Origin: Marmoricola sp.
Lineage (GTDB): Bacteria; Actinomycetota; Actinomycetes; Propionibacteriales; Nocardioidaceae
Length of the DNA stretch: 57,346 nt
Assembly (NCBI GenBank): GCA_025964795.1
Contig: JAOPYC010000037.1
Location: 1-57,346 of the forward strand
Reading direction: 5' to 3'
Of the stretch, positions 8,977 to 17,493 are shown piece after piece. The notes beneath the pieces are model-generated. The model was not told where the DNA came from. It did no database searches and saw only the letters and a program-made list of their open reading frames with translations. Made by a program: the position numbers and the translations under genes. Every line of letters starts with the position of its first letter. Position 1 is the stretch's first letter.

Positions 8977-9141
8977 TTACAGCGATGGACCCTCAGTGTT
9001 TCCGACGTGAGCCGCCTCCGCGAGCACCGGCAGGTCGCGGTCACGGCCCGGCGCGGCGACCAGGCAGGCGCCGCAGGGCAGGCCGTCGCGGGTGGTGAGG
9101 GTTGGGGGCCGCCTCGAGCCAGTCCGGGTTGCCGGCGCCGA
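8977..9141 (-). pseudogene. Amidase C-terminal remnant
   Basis: The frame ends with RDGLPCGACLVAAPGRDRDL followed by PVLAEAAH. This resembles the C terminus of amidase-signature enzymes, in which a DGLPxG strand precedes a D-rich helix. No catalytic Ser-Ser-Lys region is present. It is joined at about 9140 to the 5' part of an HpxZ-like gene in a different frame, as expected from an internal deletion that fused two neighbouring genes. Confidence 0.45.
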
Positions 9142-9313
9142 CGCGGTAGCCGGCCACGGCGTGACCGACGAGCAGTCCCGCGGCGTCGCCACGCAGGGTG
9201 TCCGGTCCGGGGACGAGCAGCCGGTCGAGGGCCTCGAGGTCGTTGGCCATCAGGGCGCGCTCGTAGTCGTCGAAGGCGTCCATCAAGCCCTCGGGCAGGG
9301 AGCCGGCGCTCAT
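9041..9313 (-). pseudogene. HpxZ/AtzH-like (SnoaL fold) protein, truncated
   Basis: The ATG at 9313 overlaps the acetamidase stop by 4 bp. The first 57 residues (LMDAFDDYERALMANDLEAL, then LLVPGPDTLRGDAAGLLVGH) match the N-terminal half of HpxZ/AtzH-type proteins found beside amidases in oxalurate and purine-derived amide pathways. After VAGYR the homology stops, at about 9142, and the frame runs on as junk over the amidase remnant. The gene has therefore lost its C-terminal half. Confidence 0.65.
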
Positions 9314-10147
9314 CGGGCCACCCGGGCGAAGTCGTCCTTGCGGATCCGGGCGTGCACGCCCTTGACCACGTCGACGACCTGGGAGATGTCGAAGTCGGTG
9401 GCGGCGCTGAGGTAGGCCAGGGCCAAGCTCGGGTCCATCCCCCACCGGGCCTGGAGCAGCCCGACGGCCGCGCGGACGCAGTTGGCCATCGCGAGGTCGA
9501 GGTCCTCGTCGAGGCCGGTGGGCACGAGGTAGTCCGCGGTCTCGGCCAGCGGCCCGGCGACCTCACCGAACTGCCGCACAGCGTCCTCGCGCGCGATCAC
9601 GTCGAGTCGCACCGTCGCGCGCAGCTAGGCCTCCATCGCGGTCAGCGCCACCTCGGCGTCGCCCTGGGCGAAGTGCGGGTCGCCGACGTAGACCATCGCG
9701 TCGTCGACCTGCACCGGCAGGTAGAGCGTGGAGCCCACGGTGAGCAGGTTGATGTCGATGTTGCCGCCGTGCGGCCCGGGCGGCACGGAGCGGGGTCGCA
9801 GGTCACCGGTCACGGCCACCCCGATGATGCCGAGGAAAGGCGCGAGCGGGAAGGACACCAGCGGCTCCTCGCCGGGTGCCAGCGGCAGCAGCCCGCGGGT
9901 GCCGGTCTCGTCGACGCCGGCGAAGGCGCTGAACACCTCCCCCTCGAGCGGGAACTCCCCGGGCAGGGCACCCTTGCCGTGCCGGTTGGAGATGACGCCG
10001 TACGGCACCCGGATCGACCCGCTCGACCGCCGCGTCGGTGGCGCAGGGCAGGCGACCCCAGAGGACGTGCTCCGGCGTCGAGGGAACGTACGTCGACCCG
10101 CGGACCGGACCGACCCCGGGTTCGAGCGGTGAGTGCGGTGAGCTCAT
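9310..10147 (-). pseudogene. Acetamidase/formamidase family gene, broken twice
   Basis: The ATG at 10147 starts a normal N terminus (GSTYVPSTPEHVLWGRLPCA). Near 10010-10025 the frame shifts and the middle of the enzyme is missing. Homology resumes one frame over with YGVISNRHGKGALPGE, GIIGVAVTGD, the strong family block SVPPGPHGGNIDINLLTVGS and YVGDPHFAQGDAEVALTAME. A TAG stop at 9625-9627 then interrupts it, after which the same frame continues LRATVRLDVIARED to a C terminus ending at 9310. A single base change from a serine codon would explain the TAG. The frame change and the nonsense codon are independent lesions, so this is a true pseudogene rather than a sequencing artefact. Confidence 0.82.
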
Positions 10148-10221
10148 GGGTCGGACTCTAGGCAGTTCGCGTTTCGGCAATGTTTTCCCGGACTCGCGGG
10201 TAACCCCCTCTGCCGGGCAGG

Positions 10222-11640
10222 ATGCTGGCCATGACTGACTCGACCCCCAGGAAGCGGCGCGCGGCGACCAGCGGCTCGTACTCGATCACCATGCGGCTGC
10301 ACACGGAGACCGACCCCGCCGTGATCGGGCGGATCGCGACCGCGATCGCCTCGGAGGGCGGCATCGTCACCGCGCTGGACGTCACCGAGTCCCGTCACGA
10401 CCGCCTGGTCATCGACGTCACCTGCTCGGCCACCGACTCCGAGCACGCCGAGGAGATCGTCGCGCACGTCCGGGACCTCGAGGGCATCACCGTGCACAAG
10501 GTCTCGGACCGGACCTTCCTGCTGCACATCGGCGGCAAGATCGAGGTCCACTCCAAGGTGCCGCTGCGCACCCGCGACGACCTCTCGATGGCCTACACGC
10601 CCGGGGTCGGCCGCGTCAGCCTGGCGCTCGCCGAGCACCCGGAGGACATCCCTCGGCTGACCGTCAAGGGCAACAGCGTTGCCGTCGTCACGGACGGGTC
10701 GGCCGTGCTGGGCCTGGGCAACATCGGTCCCGGTGCCGCGCTCCCCGTGATGGAGGGCAAGTGCGCGCTGTTCAAGCGGTTCGCCGACATCGACGCGTGG
10801 CCGATCTGCCTGGACACCCAGGACACCGACCGGATCGTCGACGTGGTCGCCGCGATCGCCCCCGGCTTCGGCGGGATCAACCTGGAGGACATCGCGGCGC
10901 CGCGCTGCTTCGAGATCGAGGCCCGGCTGCGCGAGCGGCTGGACATCCCCGTCTTCCACGACGACCAGCACGGCACCGCCATCGTCGTGCTCGCGGCGCT
11001 GACCAACGCGCTGCGTTGCATCGAGCGCGACCTCGAGGACGTGCGGATCGTGGTGGCGGGCGCCGGTGCCGCCGGCACCGCGATCGTGACCCTGCTGCTC
11101 GCCGCCGGCGCGGAGGACGTCGTGGTCTGGGACCGGGTCGGCTGCCTGTCCGCGGACGACGACTCGCTGCCCCCGGCGATGGCCGAGCTGGCCGGTCGCA
11201 CCAACCCGCGCAAGGTCACCGGCGACCTCCAGGCCGGTCTCGCCGGCGCCGACGTGTTCATCGGCGTCAGCGGACCGGGCGTCCTGGAGGCCGAGTGGAT
11301 CAAGGACATGGGGCCGGCCCCGATCGTGTTCGCCCTGGCCAACCCCGATCCCGAGATCGACCCGGCCGAGGCCGGCCAGTACGCCGCCGTGGTCGCCAGC
11401 GGCCGCAGCGACTACCCCAACCAGATCAACAACGTGCTCGCCTTCCCCGGCGTCTTCCGCGGCCTGCTCGACGCCCGCGCCAGCGACGTGACCATCGAGA
11501 TGCTGCTGCGCGCAGCCGACGCGATCGCCCACGTCGTCACCGACAAGGAGCTGAACGCCAGCTTCATCATCCCGAGCGTGTTCGACGAGAAGGTGCCGAA
11601 GGCCGTCGCCGCCGCCATCCGCGGCTCCGACAAGGACTGA
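10222..11640 (+). CDS. NAD(P)-dependent malic enzyme with N-terminal ACT-like domain
   Basis: Oxidative decarboxylation of malate to pyruvate. The protein has 472 residues. Residues 1-95 look like an ACT regulatory domain ([20 protein letters not shown]). The catalytic part follows: [20 protein letters not shown] (catalytic tyrosine), [39 protein letters not shown] with metal-binding Glu/Asp, [10 protein letters not shown], the Rossmann glycines GAGAAGTA, and [16 protein letters not shown] second ATG at 10231 is an equally plausible start. Pyruvate from this enzyme and PEP carboxykinase at the right end both belong to C4/C3 metabolism, but the genes are not linked. Confidence 0.92.
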   Translation: MLAMTDSTPRKRRAATSGSYSITMRLHTETDPAVIGRIATAIASEGGIVTALDVTESRHDRLVIDVTCSATDSEHAEEIVAHVRDLEGITVHKVSDRTFLLHIGGKIEVHSKVPLRTRDDLSMAYTPGVGRVSLALAEHPEDIPRLTVKGNSVAVVTDGSAVLGLGNIGPGAALPVMEGKCALFKRFADIDAWPICLDTQDTDRIVDVVAAIAPGFGGINLEDIAAPRCFEIEARLRERLDIPVFHDDQHGTAIVVLAALTNALRCIERDLEDVRIVVAGAGAAGTAIVTLLLAAGAEDVVVWDRVGCLSADDDSLPPAMAELAGRTNPRKVTGDLQAGLAGADVFIGVSGPGVLEAEWIKDMGPAPIVFALANPDPEIDPAEAGQYAAVVASGRSDYPNQINNVLAFPGVFRGLLDARASDVTIEMLLRAADAIAHVVTDKELNASFIIPSVFDEKVPKAVAAAIRGSDKD

Positions 11641-11715
11641 GCAGGCCGCCCCGGCAGGGGTGTCAGGGTCACGGGTTAGGTTCGACGCGCAGGAGTCAGG
11701 GAGGCGAGTCGGGCA

Positions 11716-14373
11716 GTGAGCTTCGTTCCGTTGCAGGGCCGCGCCACCTGGGTGCCCAACCACCCGCCGCGACTCAGCGAGGTCGAGTTCACCGGCCCGG
11801 CGCGGACCATCCGGATGCCGATGCGCGGCGCCATCCCGGTGCTGACCCGGGCCATCCGGGTCGAGGACGCGCACCCGTCGGTGGGGCTGCTCAGCGGGGC
11901 CACGCTGCTGGCGATGAAGCTTGTCGCCGCGGGGCGGATCCGGCTCTCGGAGTCCGGTGACTCCTGGCGGGTCGGTCCGCTCCAGCCCGAGGACGACGAC
12001 CGGCTGCACGACCTCGCCCGGTCGCGGGTGCACGACGGCACCAGCGTCGAGGACGCGGAGGAGCTGATCCGCCAGCTCCTCGACGCGGTCGTCGACACCG
12101 TCACCAGGCCTCCCTCCGCGCCGGCCGCCGCGACCCGGTCGCCCCTCGAGGGCCGCGGGCTGGACCGGCTGCGGCGGGCCGAGGAGTCCGAGGACCCCGA
12201 CCTGCCCGACCAGGTGCGGGTCACGCTGCGCATCGAGGCGCCGGCCGAGGTGCTCGAGGGCGGCGGGGTGGTCGTGGTGCTCCAGGTCCACGAGCGGGAC
12301 GACGACACCCATGTCGTCGACGCCGACCGGCTCTGGCTGGAGACCGACCACGGCTTCTCGCGCCGGGCGCGCGTCAACGCCAGCATCGCCCTGCGCGCGG
12401 CGGCCCAGGCCTGGACGCCGCTCGACCGGCTGCAGCGCCAGCAGGTGCCCGACCGGATGGTGCTCGACGCCGACGAGCTCGCCGACCTCCTCGAGCACGG
12501 GCTGGAGGCGCTGGACCGCGCCCGCGTCGACGTGTTCTGGCCACGGGGGCTGCGGGGCGAGCTGATCCCGCAGGCGCGGGTCGAGGTGGCGCACGGCCCG
12601 CGCGAGGGCCTGCTCTACGAGGGCCTGTTCGGACCTGGCGCGCTCTTCGAGTTCGACTGGCGGCTGGCGCTGGGCGACGACGCGCTCACCGACGACGAGA
12701 TGTCCGCCCTCGCCAGCGCCACCACACCCGTGATCCGGCTGCGCGACAACTGGATGATCATCGACCCGGTGGTGGCGCGGCGGGCGCGCAAGCGCAAGGC
12801 CGCCCAGAAGGTGAAGCCGGTCGTCGCGCTGCAGTCCGCGCTCACCGGCACGATCGAGCTCGACGGCGAGCAGGTCGAGGTGCACGCGGGGGCCAGCCTG
12901 CTCGAGGTGCGCGACCGCATCGTCGACGCCTCGACGGTGGCGCCGCTCGAGACGCCTCCCGCATTGACCGCGACGCTGCGCGACTACCAGCGCCACGGGC
13001 TCACCTGGCTCGCCGAGCTGACCGGGGCCGGGCTGGGCGCCTGCCTGGCCGACGACATGGGCCTGGGCAAGACGATCACCCTGATCGCGCTGCACCTGCA
13101 CCGCCGACGGCGCGACCTGGCGACGGGGCCGACGCTGGTGGTGTGCCCGGCCAGCCTGATGGGCAACTGGGAGGCCGAGATCCACCGGTTCGCGCCGGGA
13201 GTCGCCGTACGCCGCTTCCACGGCTCGTCGCGCGACCTCGGCGAGCTCGAGGACGGGTTCGTGCTGACGACCTACGGCACCATGCGGCGCGACCACCCAA
13301 CGCTGGCGACCGTCGCGTGGGACCTGGTGGTCGCCGACGAGGCCCAGCACATCAAGAACGCCACGTCGTCGACCGCCCGCAACCTGCGCACCATCGAGTC
13401 GCGGTGCCGGGTGGCGCTCACCGGGACGCCGGTGGAGAACAACCTGACAGAGCTCTGGGCGAACCTCGACTGGGCGACGCCGGGACTGCTCGGCTCTCGC
13501 GCCGCCTTCCGCAAGGTCTGGGCCGCGCCGATCGAGAGCGGGGTCGACCCGAGCGTGGCCCGCCGGTTCGCCCAGCTCGTGGAGCCGTTCCTGCTCCGCC
13601 GCCGCAAGTCCGACCCGGGGATCGCCCCGGAGCTGCCGGCCAAGACCGAGACCGACCACGTGATCAGCCTGACCCGCGAGCAGGTGGTGCTCTACGAGGC
13701 GCTGGTGCGCGAGTCGATGGACCGGATCGAGCGGTCCGACGAGGCCACCCGCCGGGGCCTGGTGCTCGCCCTGCTCACCGGGCTGAAGCAGATCTGCAAC
13801 CACCCCGCGCACTACCTGCGCCAGGCCGGCGGGCGGCTCACCGGCCGCTCCGAGAAGCTCGACCTGTGCGACGAGCTGCTGGGCACCATCCTCTCGGAGA
13901 ACGGGTCGGTGCTGATCTTCACGCAGTACGTCGCGATGGCCCGCCTGCTCGAGCGCCACCTCGCCGCAGCCTCGATCCCGACCCTGTTCCTGCACGGCGG
14001 CACCCCGGTGAAGACGCGGGAGCAGATGGTGCGGAGCTTCCAGGACGGCGCGGCCCCGGTGTTCCTGCTGTCGCTGAAGGCCGGCGGCACCGGCCTCAAC
14101 CTGACCCGTGCCGACCACGTCATCCACTTCGACCGCTGGTGGAACCCCGCCGTGGAGGACCAGGCCACCGACCGGGCCCACCGCATCGGGCAGACGAAGG
14201 CGGTCCAGGTCCACCGGCTGCTCACCGAGGGCACCATCGAGCAGCGGATCGGCCTGCTCCTGGAGCGCAAGCGGTCCCTGGCGGAGTCGGTGCTGGGCAC
14301 GGGCGAGGTGGCGCTGACCGAGCTGAGCAACGACGAGCTGCGTGACCTGGTGACCCTGCGGACGTCGTCGTGA
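11716..14373 (+). CDS. SNF2/SWI2-family helicase
   Basis: A DNA translocase-type ATPase of 885 residues. The N-terminal 420 residues form the bacterial SNF2-associated region. The motor comprises motif I LADDMGLGKTITL (about residues 443-455), motif II VVADEAQHIKN, motif III LTGTPVENNLTELW, and the C-terminal lobe with FTQYVAMARLLERHL, LKAGGTGLNLTRADHVIHFD and motif VI EDQATDRAHRIGQ. The start is GTG at 11716. The gene overlaps the next by 4 bp and is followed after that by a SWIM zinc-finger gene; SNF2-SWIM pairs are common in actinobacteria and presumably act together on DNA. Confidence 0.92.
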   Translation: MSFVPLQGRATWVPNHPPRLSEVEFTGPARTIRMPMRGAIPVLTRAIRVEDAHPSVGLLSGATLLAMKLVAAGRIRLSESGDSWRVGPLQPEDDDRLHDLARSRVHDGTSVEDAEELIRQLLDAVVDTVTRPPSAPAAATRSPLEGRGLDRLRRAEESEDPDLPDQVRVTLRIEAPAEVLEGGGVVVVLQVHERDDDTHVVDADRLWLETDHGFSRRARVNASIALRAAAQAWTPLDRLQRQQVPDRMVLDADELADLLEHGLEALDRARVDVFWPRGLRGELIPQARVEVAHGPREGLLYEGLFGPGALFEFDWRLALGDDALTDDEMSALASATTPVIRLRDNWMIIDPVVARRARKRKAAQKVKPVVALQSALTGTIELDGEQVEVHAGASLLEVRDRIVDASTVAPLETPPALTATLRDYQRHGLTWLAELTGAGLGACLADDMGLGKTITLIALHLHRRRRDLATGPTLVVCPASLMGNWEAEIHRFAPGVAVRRFHGSSRDLGELEDGFVLTTYGTMRRDHPTLATVAWDLVVADEAQHIKNATSSTARNLRTIESRCRVALTGTPVENNLTELWANLDWATPGLLGSRAAFRKVWAAPIESGVDPSVARRFAQLVEPFLLRRRKSDPGIAPELPAKTETDHVISLTREQVVLYEALVRESMDRIERSDEATRRGLVLALLTGLKQICNHPAHYLRQAGGRLTGRSEKLDLCDELLGTILSENGSVLIFTQYVAMARLLERHLAAASIPTLFLHGGTPVKTREQMVRSFQDGAAPVFLLSLKAGGTGLNLTRADHVIHFDRWWNPAVEDQATDRAHRIGQTKAVQVHRLLTEGTIEQRIGLLLERKRSLAESVLGTGEVALTELSNDELRDLVTLRTSS

Positions 14374-15092
14374 GCTCCGGGCGCTTCGGCTCGCACGGCT
14401 CCTCGCGGATCTACCGCCGGGCCTACGCCGACGGGTTCTACGTCGCGCTCACCGGGCGCGCCGACGACGAGTGGGTGCGGCTGGAGGACGAGTCCGGGGT
14501 GACCCTGCGGACCCGGACGGGCGGACTCGCCGCCGGCGCCTGGCTGCCGGAGCTGCTCGGCGGCCTGCCCGGCACCCCGGCCCTGCCACCGCTGAGCGTC
14601 AAGCAGGTCGAGGTGTTCCACCACCCCCACCGTGACCCGGCGGCGGCGTGGCCGACCCTGGTGCAGCTCGCGCCCCAGGAGGGCATCGAGCTCTATGCGC
14701 TGCCCTCCGACAGTGACGGTGGCCCGGCCCCGGCGTACAAGATCGGGCAGTTCGACACCGACTCCACCACCACCGCCTCCACCCGCGACGGGATCGTCGA
14801 CGACGGCGTACGCCGGGTCCTGCGCGCCTACGTCGAGCGCTGCCTGCCCGGCGTGGAGCCCGAGCCGGTGGCCGAGAAGACCTGCCTGTTCACGATGACG
14901 AGCGACGAGGACTTCGTGCTCGACCGCGTCGCCGTGGGTGGTGGCCAGGTCGTGATCGCCGCGCCCTGCTCCGGGCACGGCGCGAAGTTCGCCCCCCTGA
15001 CCGGGGTCCTCGTCGCCGACCTGGTGGAGGGCGTGGCGCCCCTCCCGCGGTTCGCATTCCGCGCCGCCGGTCCGGCCACGCGCCATGCCTGA
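14370..15092 (+). CDS. Sarcosine oxidase-like flavoprotein missing its Rossmann N terminus and middle
   Basis: A protein of 240 residues against about 380 for the family (MSOX, N-methyltryptophan oxidase). It opens at the point where full-length relatives have GSSHGxSRIxRxAY (here FGSHGSSRIYRRAYADGFYV), so the FAD-binding GxGxxG segment of about 40 residues is absent. After RTRTGGL it jumps to AAGAWLPELLGG, omitting roughly 90 residues of the substrate domain. The C-terminal domain is complete, including KTCLFTMTSDEDFVLD, where the cysteine corresponds to the covalent flavin attachment site, and PCSGHGAKFAPL. The frame is fully open, overlapping the helicase stop by 4 bp and the SWIM start by 8 bp. 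It is either a decaying gene kept in frame or a repurposed fragment. Confidence 0.75.
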   Translation: MSSGRFGSHGSSRIYRRAYADGFYVALTGRADDEWVRLEDESGVTLRTRTGGLAAGAWLPELLGGLPGTPALPPLSVKQVEVFHHPHRDPAAAWPTLVQLAPQEGIELYALPSDSDGGPAPAYKIGQFDTDSTTTASTRDGIVDDGVRRVLRAYVERCLPGVEPEPVAEKTCLFTMTSDEDFVLDRVAVGGGQVVIAAPCSGHGAKFAPLTGVLVADLVEGVAPLPRFAFRAAGPATRHA

Positions 15093-15798
15093 CCCGATCG
15101 TGCTGCCGCGCCTGACGCGGGTGCGCGGAGCGACGGCGCGCAGCACGACCTGGTGGGGACGCGCGTTCGTGCGCTCCTTCGAGGAGCTGACCGTGGAGGC
15201 CGCCGAGCTCGTCACCGCACGCACGTTGGCCCGCTCGGGCCGCCTCGGCGCGATCGTCGTGCTGGAGGCGATGAGCTCGGCGGTGATCGACCCCGGGGGC
15301 ACCAGTCCGCTGATGGCGCAGGTCAGGGTGGACCGGCTCGACGCCGCCGGGTGGACGACGTTCGCGCAGGAGGCGGCCCGGGAGAGCGGGTACGCCGCGG
15401 CGCTCGAGGCCGGTGACCTCCCGGCCGACCTGGTCGAGCACGCCGACGAGGCCGGCGCCGAGGTGCTGCCGGGCCCGGGCGACATCGACACCGCGTGCGA
15501 GTGCGACGCGTGGACGCAGCCCTGCCGGCACGCCCTGGCGCTGCTCTACCAGCTGGCCTGGCAGGTGGACCGCGACCCCTACGTGCTGCTCCTGCTCCGC
15601 GGCCGCACCCGCGAGACCCTCCTCGCCGAGGTCGGTGCCCTGGCCGCCGGAGGGTCCGCCCCCGGCGCCGAGGAGCGCGAACAGGCCCGCGTCCGCGCCG
15701 CCCAGGTCCTCGCCCTCGCCTCGGACGCCCCCACCGGCCACGGCCTCGCCGACGCCGCCGTGGCCGCCTACGACGAAGCCGTCTCCCGCCTCCTCTGA
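15085..15798 (+). CDS. SWIM zinc-finger protein
   Basis: A protein of 237 residues with the SWIM signature CECDAWTQPCRHALALLYQL (a CxC then CxH arrangement) near residues 135-155, a zinc-binding fold linked to DNA or protein interaction. N-terminal WWGRAFVRSFEELT is the usual start of helicase-associated SWIM proteins. It is the final gene of the SNF2 operon and a plausible partner of the helicase two genes upstream. The 8-bp overlap with the flavoprotein fragment implies coupled translation. Confidence 0.85.
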   Translation: MPDPIVLPRLTRVRGATARSTTWWGRAFVRSFEELTVEAAELVTARTLARSGRLGAIVVLEAMSSAVIDPGGTSPLMAQVRVDRLDAAGWTTFAQEAARESGYAAALEAGDLPADLVEHADEAGAEVLPGPGDIDTACECDAWTQPCRHALALLYQLAWQVDRDPYVLLLLRGRTRETLLAEVGALAAGGSAPGAEEREQARVRAAQVLALASDAPTGHGLADAAVAAYDEAVSRLL

Positions 15799-15823
15799 CC
15801 CACCCGCGCACGGGAAGCCGTGG

Positions 15824-15850
15824 CCCCGCCGAGGTGCTGGTAAGGCGGGG
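15824..15850 (+). terminator. Hairpin after the SNF2-SWIM operon
   Basis: CCCCGCC at 15824-15830 pairs with GGCGGGG at 15844-15850 around a 13-base loop, 26 bp after the SWIM stop. There is no U-tract, which is usual for actinobacterial hairpins. It may serve both strands. Confidence 0.45.
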
Positions 15851-15865
15851 TCCGGGGCGGTGCGT

Positions 15866-16198
15866 TCAGTAGAAGTGCTGCGGATGGTCCGGCTTCGGTG
15901 GTGGCCGTCTCGAGGTCACGTCGACGGTCGTGGGCAACCGGTACTTCAGCTCCAGACCATGGGAGATGAGCAGCTTGCCCGAGTCGGTGGTGCGTCCGAT
16001 GGCGGCGGCGAACTCTGCGATGCGGAACTCCGCGACCAGCGGTGCACCCTGGCCGGCGAGTGGGAGACCTTCTTCGCCGCCGCCGATCCAGAACGCCGCC
16101 TCGTGGATCGGCTCGGGCGGGTGCTGCTCGGCCCAGGTCACTCCGGCGACCAGCACGTCGGCGGGCGAACACCAGCACCTCGGCGGGGCTGTTGACAA
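15866..16198 (-). pseudogene. DUF222/13E12-type HNH nuclease family, N-terminal remnant
   Basis: The conserved piece is VTWAEQHPPEPIHEAAFWIG, then PLAGQGAPLVAEFRIAEFAA and SGKLLISHGLELKYRLP, typical of the first 100 residues of the DUF222 family that ends in an HNH nuclease. A neighbouring frame retains EVLVFARRR just upstream, so there is a frameshift before residue 13. The remainder of the protein, including any HNH domain, is missing and the frame ends after unrelated residues. These genes are highly repeated in actinobacteria and often fragment. Confidence 0.7.
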
Positions 16199-16287
16199 CG
16201 AATCGGCTCAGAAGCCCTTACCCACAAGGGATTCCGAACTTTCTCACGGGCGCTCGTCGGAGGCCCGGTTCGGCCGTCGTGGCACCG

Positions 16288-16328
16288 GGTTTCGAGACGC
16301 TCGCTGGCGCTCGCTCCTCAACCACCGG
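16288..16328. repeat. Short interspersed palindromic repeat, copy 1
   Basis: The element begins GGTTTCGAGACGCTCGCTGG and ends CTCGCTCCTCAACCACCGG. It closely matches, in reverse complement, the copies at 24244-24282 and 39301-39337. Its ends are GGTT and AACC and the interior pairs weakly. It covers the last codons and the stop codon of the MFS gene that ends at 16318. Confidence 0.8.
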
Positions 16329-17493
16329 CGTGGTGGTCTGCGCGACGACGCGGTGCCCTCCGCAGCAGGCTCAGGCCGGCGAGGACGGCGAAGCCGGGCA
16401 CCAGCAGCAGCCCGACCCGCAGATCTGCGGCCTGGGCGAGCGCGCCGGCGCCGAGGGGACCGACGACCTGGGCCAGGGCGGCGACCGTCAGCGTCTGCCC
16501 GAGGGCGCCGTCGGCGCCTCGGGCGCTGGCCTGCACGTGCAGGCTCGAGGCGAGCGGGAACAGCGCACCGGTCCCGGCCCCGACCACCGCGATGCCGACG
16601 ATGACGAGCCAGGTCACGCCGTTGCTGAGCAGGGCGGGGGACCCGAGCAGGACGCCGAGCAGCGCTGCCACGATCAGCGTCCGCGGTGGCACCCGGCGAG
16701 CGACGCGACTGGTGAGGATGCGTCCGAGCAGGTGCGCGGCGTACAGCACCGCCACCGTGCCAGCCGCGAGCCCGGACGAGAGCCCGACCTCGTCGTCGAG
16801 ATAGCTGGCCAGCCAGAAGCTGAGCACGAACTCCAGGGCCACGACCGCGAAGATCGTCAGCAGGGTCGGCGGCAGCCGGCGCGGGACGGCGGACGGGTCC
16901 GGCGGGGCGGACGCGGGGGGCACCCCGACGGCGAACACGGAGGCGGCCGTCAACAAGGCGACCGCCGTGGTGACCGCGAACGCGGATCGCCAGCCCAGCG
17001 CCGTGCCGGCCAGCAAGGCCACCAGCAGCGGCGTGGCCACGCCGGCGAGGCTGACCGCGACCTCGCCCTCGGTCATGGCGACCGCGCGGTGTCGTGCGTG
17101 CACGTCGGCGAGCGTGGCCCAGACCGCGATCAGCGACGAGGTCGCGCACGCGCTCGCGACGTACGCCGCACCGACCGTCACCACGACGTCCGGCCCGAAC
17201 CCGATCCCGAGACCCGCCAGCCCGGCTCCGGCCAGCCCGCCCACGACCGTCGTACGACGCGACAGGCGGCTGCGACCGCTCGCCGCGAGCAGCCCGGCGG
17301 TGCCGCCACCCAGCGCGAACGCCACCTGGTGCAGCGAGGCGGTGAAGTAGCTCAGCCCCAGCTCGGCCCGCAGGAACGGCAGCGCCGGCCCGAGCACCGC
17401 GTTCAGGATCCCGAAGCCGAACAGGGCCCCGAAGGCGGCCCAGGTGACGGCGTCACGCTGGTACGGCGTGGACACCTGCTCGGCCCGGCTCAT
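16318..17493 (-). CDS. Major facilitator superfamily transporter
   Basis: A protein of 391 residues with about 12 hydrophobic segments and the MFS arrangement of two six-helix halves. The start at 17493 is chosen because its ATG overlaps the ROK stop (ATGA); an upstream in-frame ATG at 17508 is less likely. The sequence FGALFGFGILNAVLGPALPF begins helix 1. The substrate cannot be read from the sequence, but co-transcription with a ROK regulator suggests a sugar or sugar-derived compound. The last codons come from an interspersed repeat. Confidence 0.8.
   Translation of the reverse strand: MSRAEQVSTPYQRDAVTWAAFGALFGFGILNAVLGPALPFLRAELGLSYFTASLHQVAFALGGGTAGLLAASGRSRLSRRTTVVGGLAGAGLAGLGIGFGPDVVVTVGAAYVASACATSSLIAVWATLADVHARHRAVAMTEGEVAVSLAGVATPLLVALLAGTALGWRSAFAVTTAVALLTAASVFAVGVPPASAPPDPSAVPRRLPPTLLTIFAVVALEFVLSFWLASYLDDEVGLSSGLAAGTVAVLYAAHLLGRILTSRVARRVPPRTLIVAALLGVLLGSPALLSNGVTWLVIVGIAVVGAGTGALFPLASSLHVQASARGADGALGQTLTVAALAQVVGPLGAGALAQAADLRVGLLLVPGFAVLAGLSLLRRAPRRRADHHAGG

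Noticed and set aside
10144..14214. Minus-strand open frame of 1356 codons
   Set aside because: It lies antisense to malic enzyme and the SNF2 helicase, is rich in Arg/Gly/Val/His/Asp of the kind produced by GC-rich antisense frames, and shows no domain.
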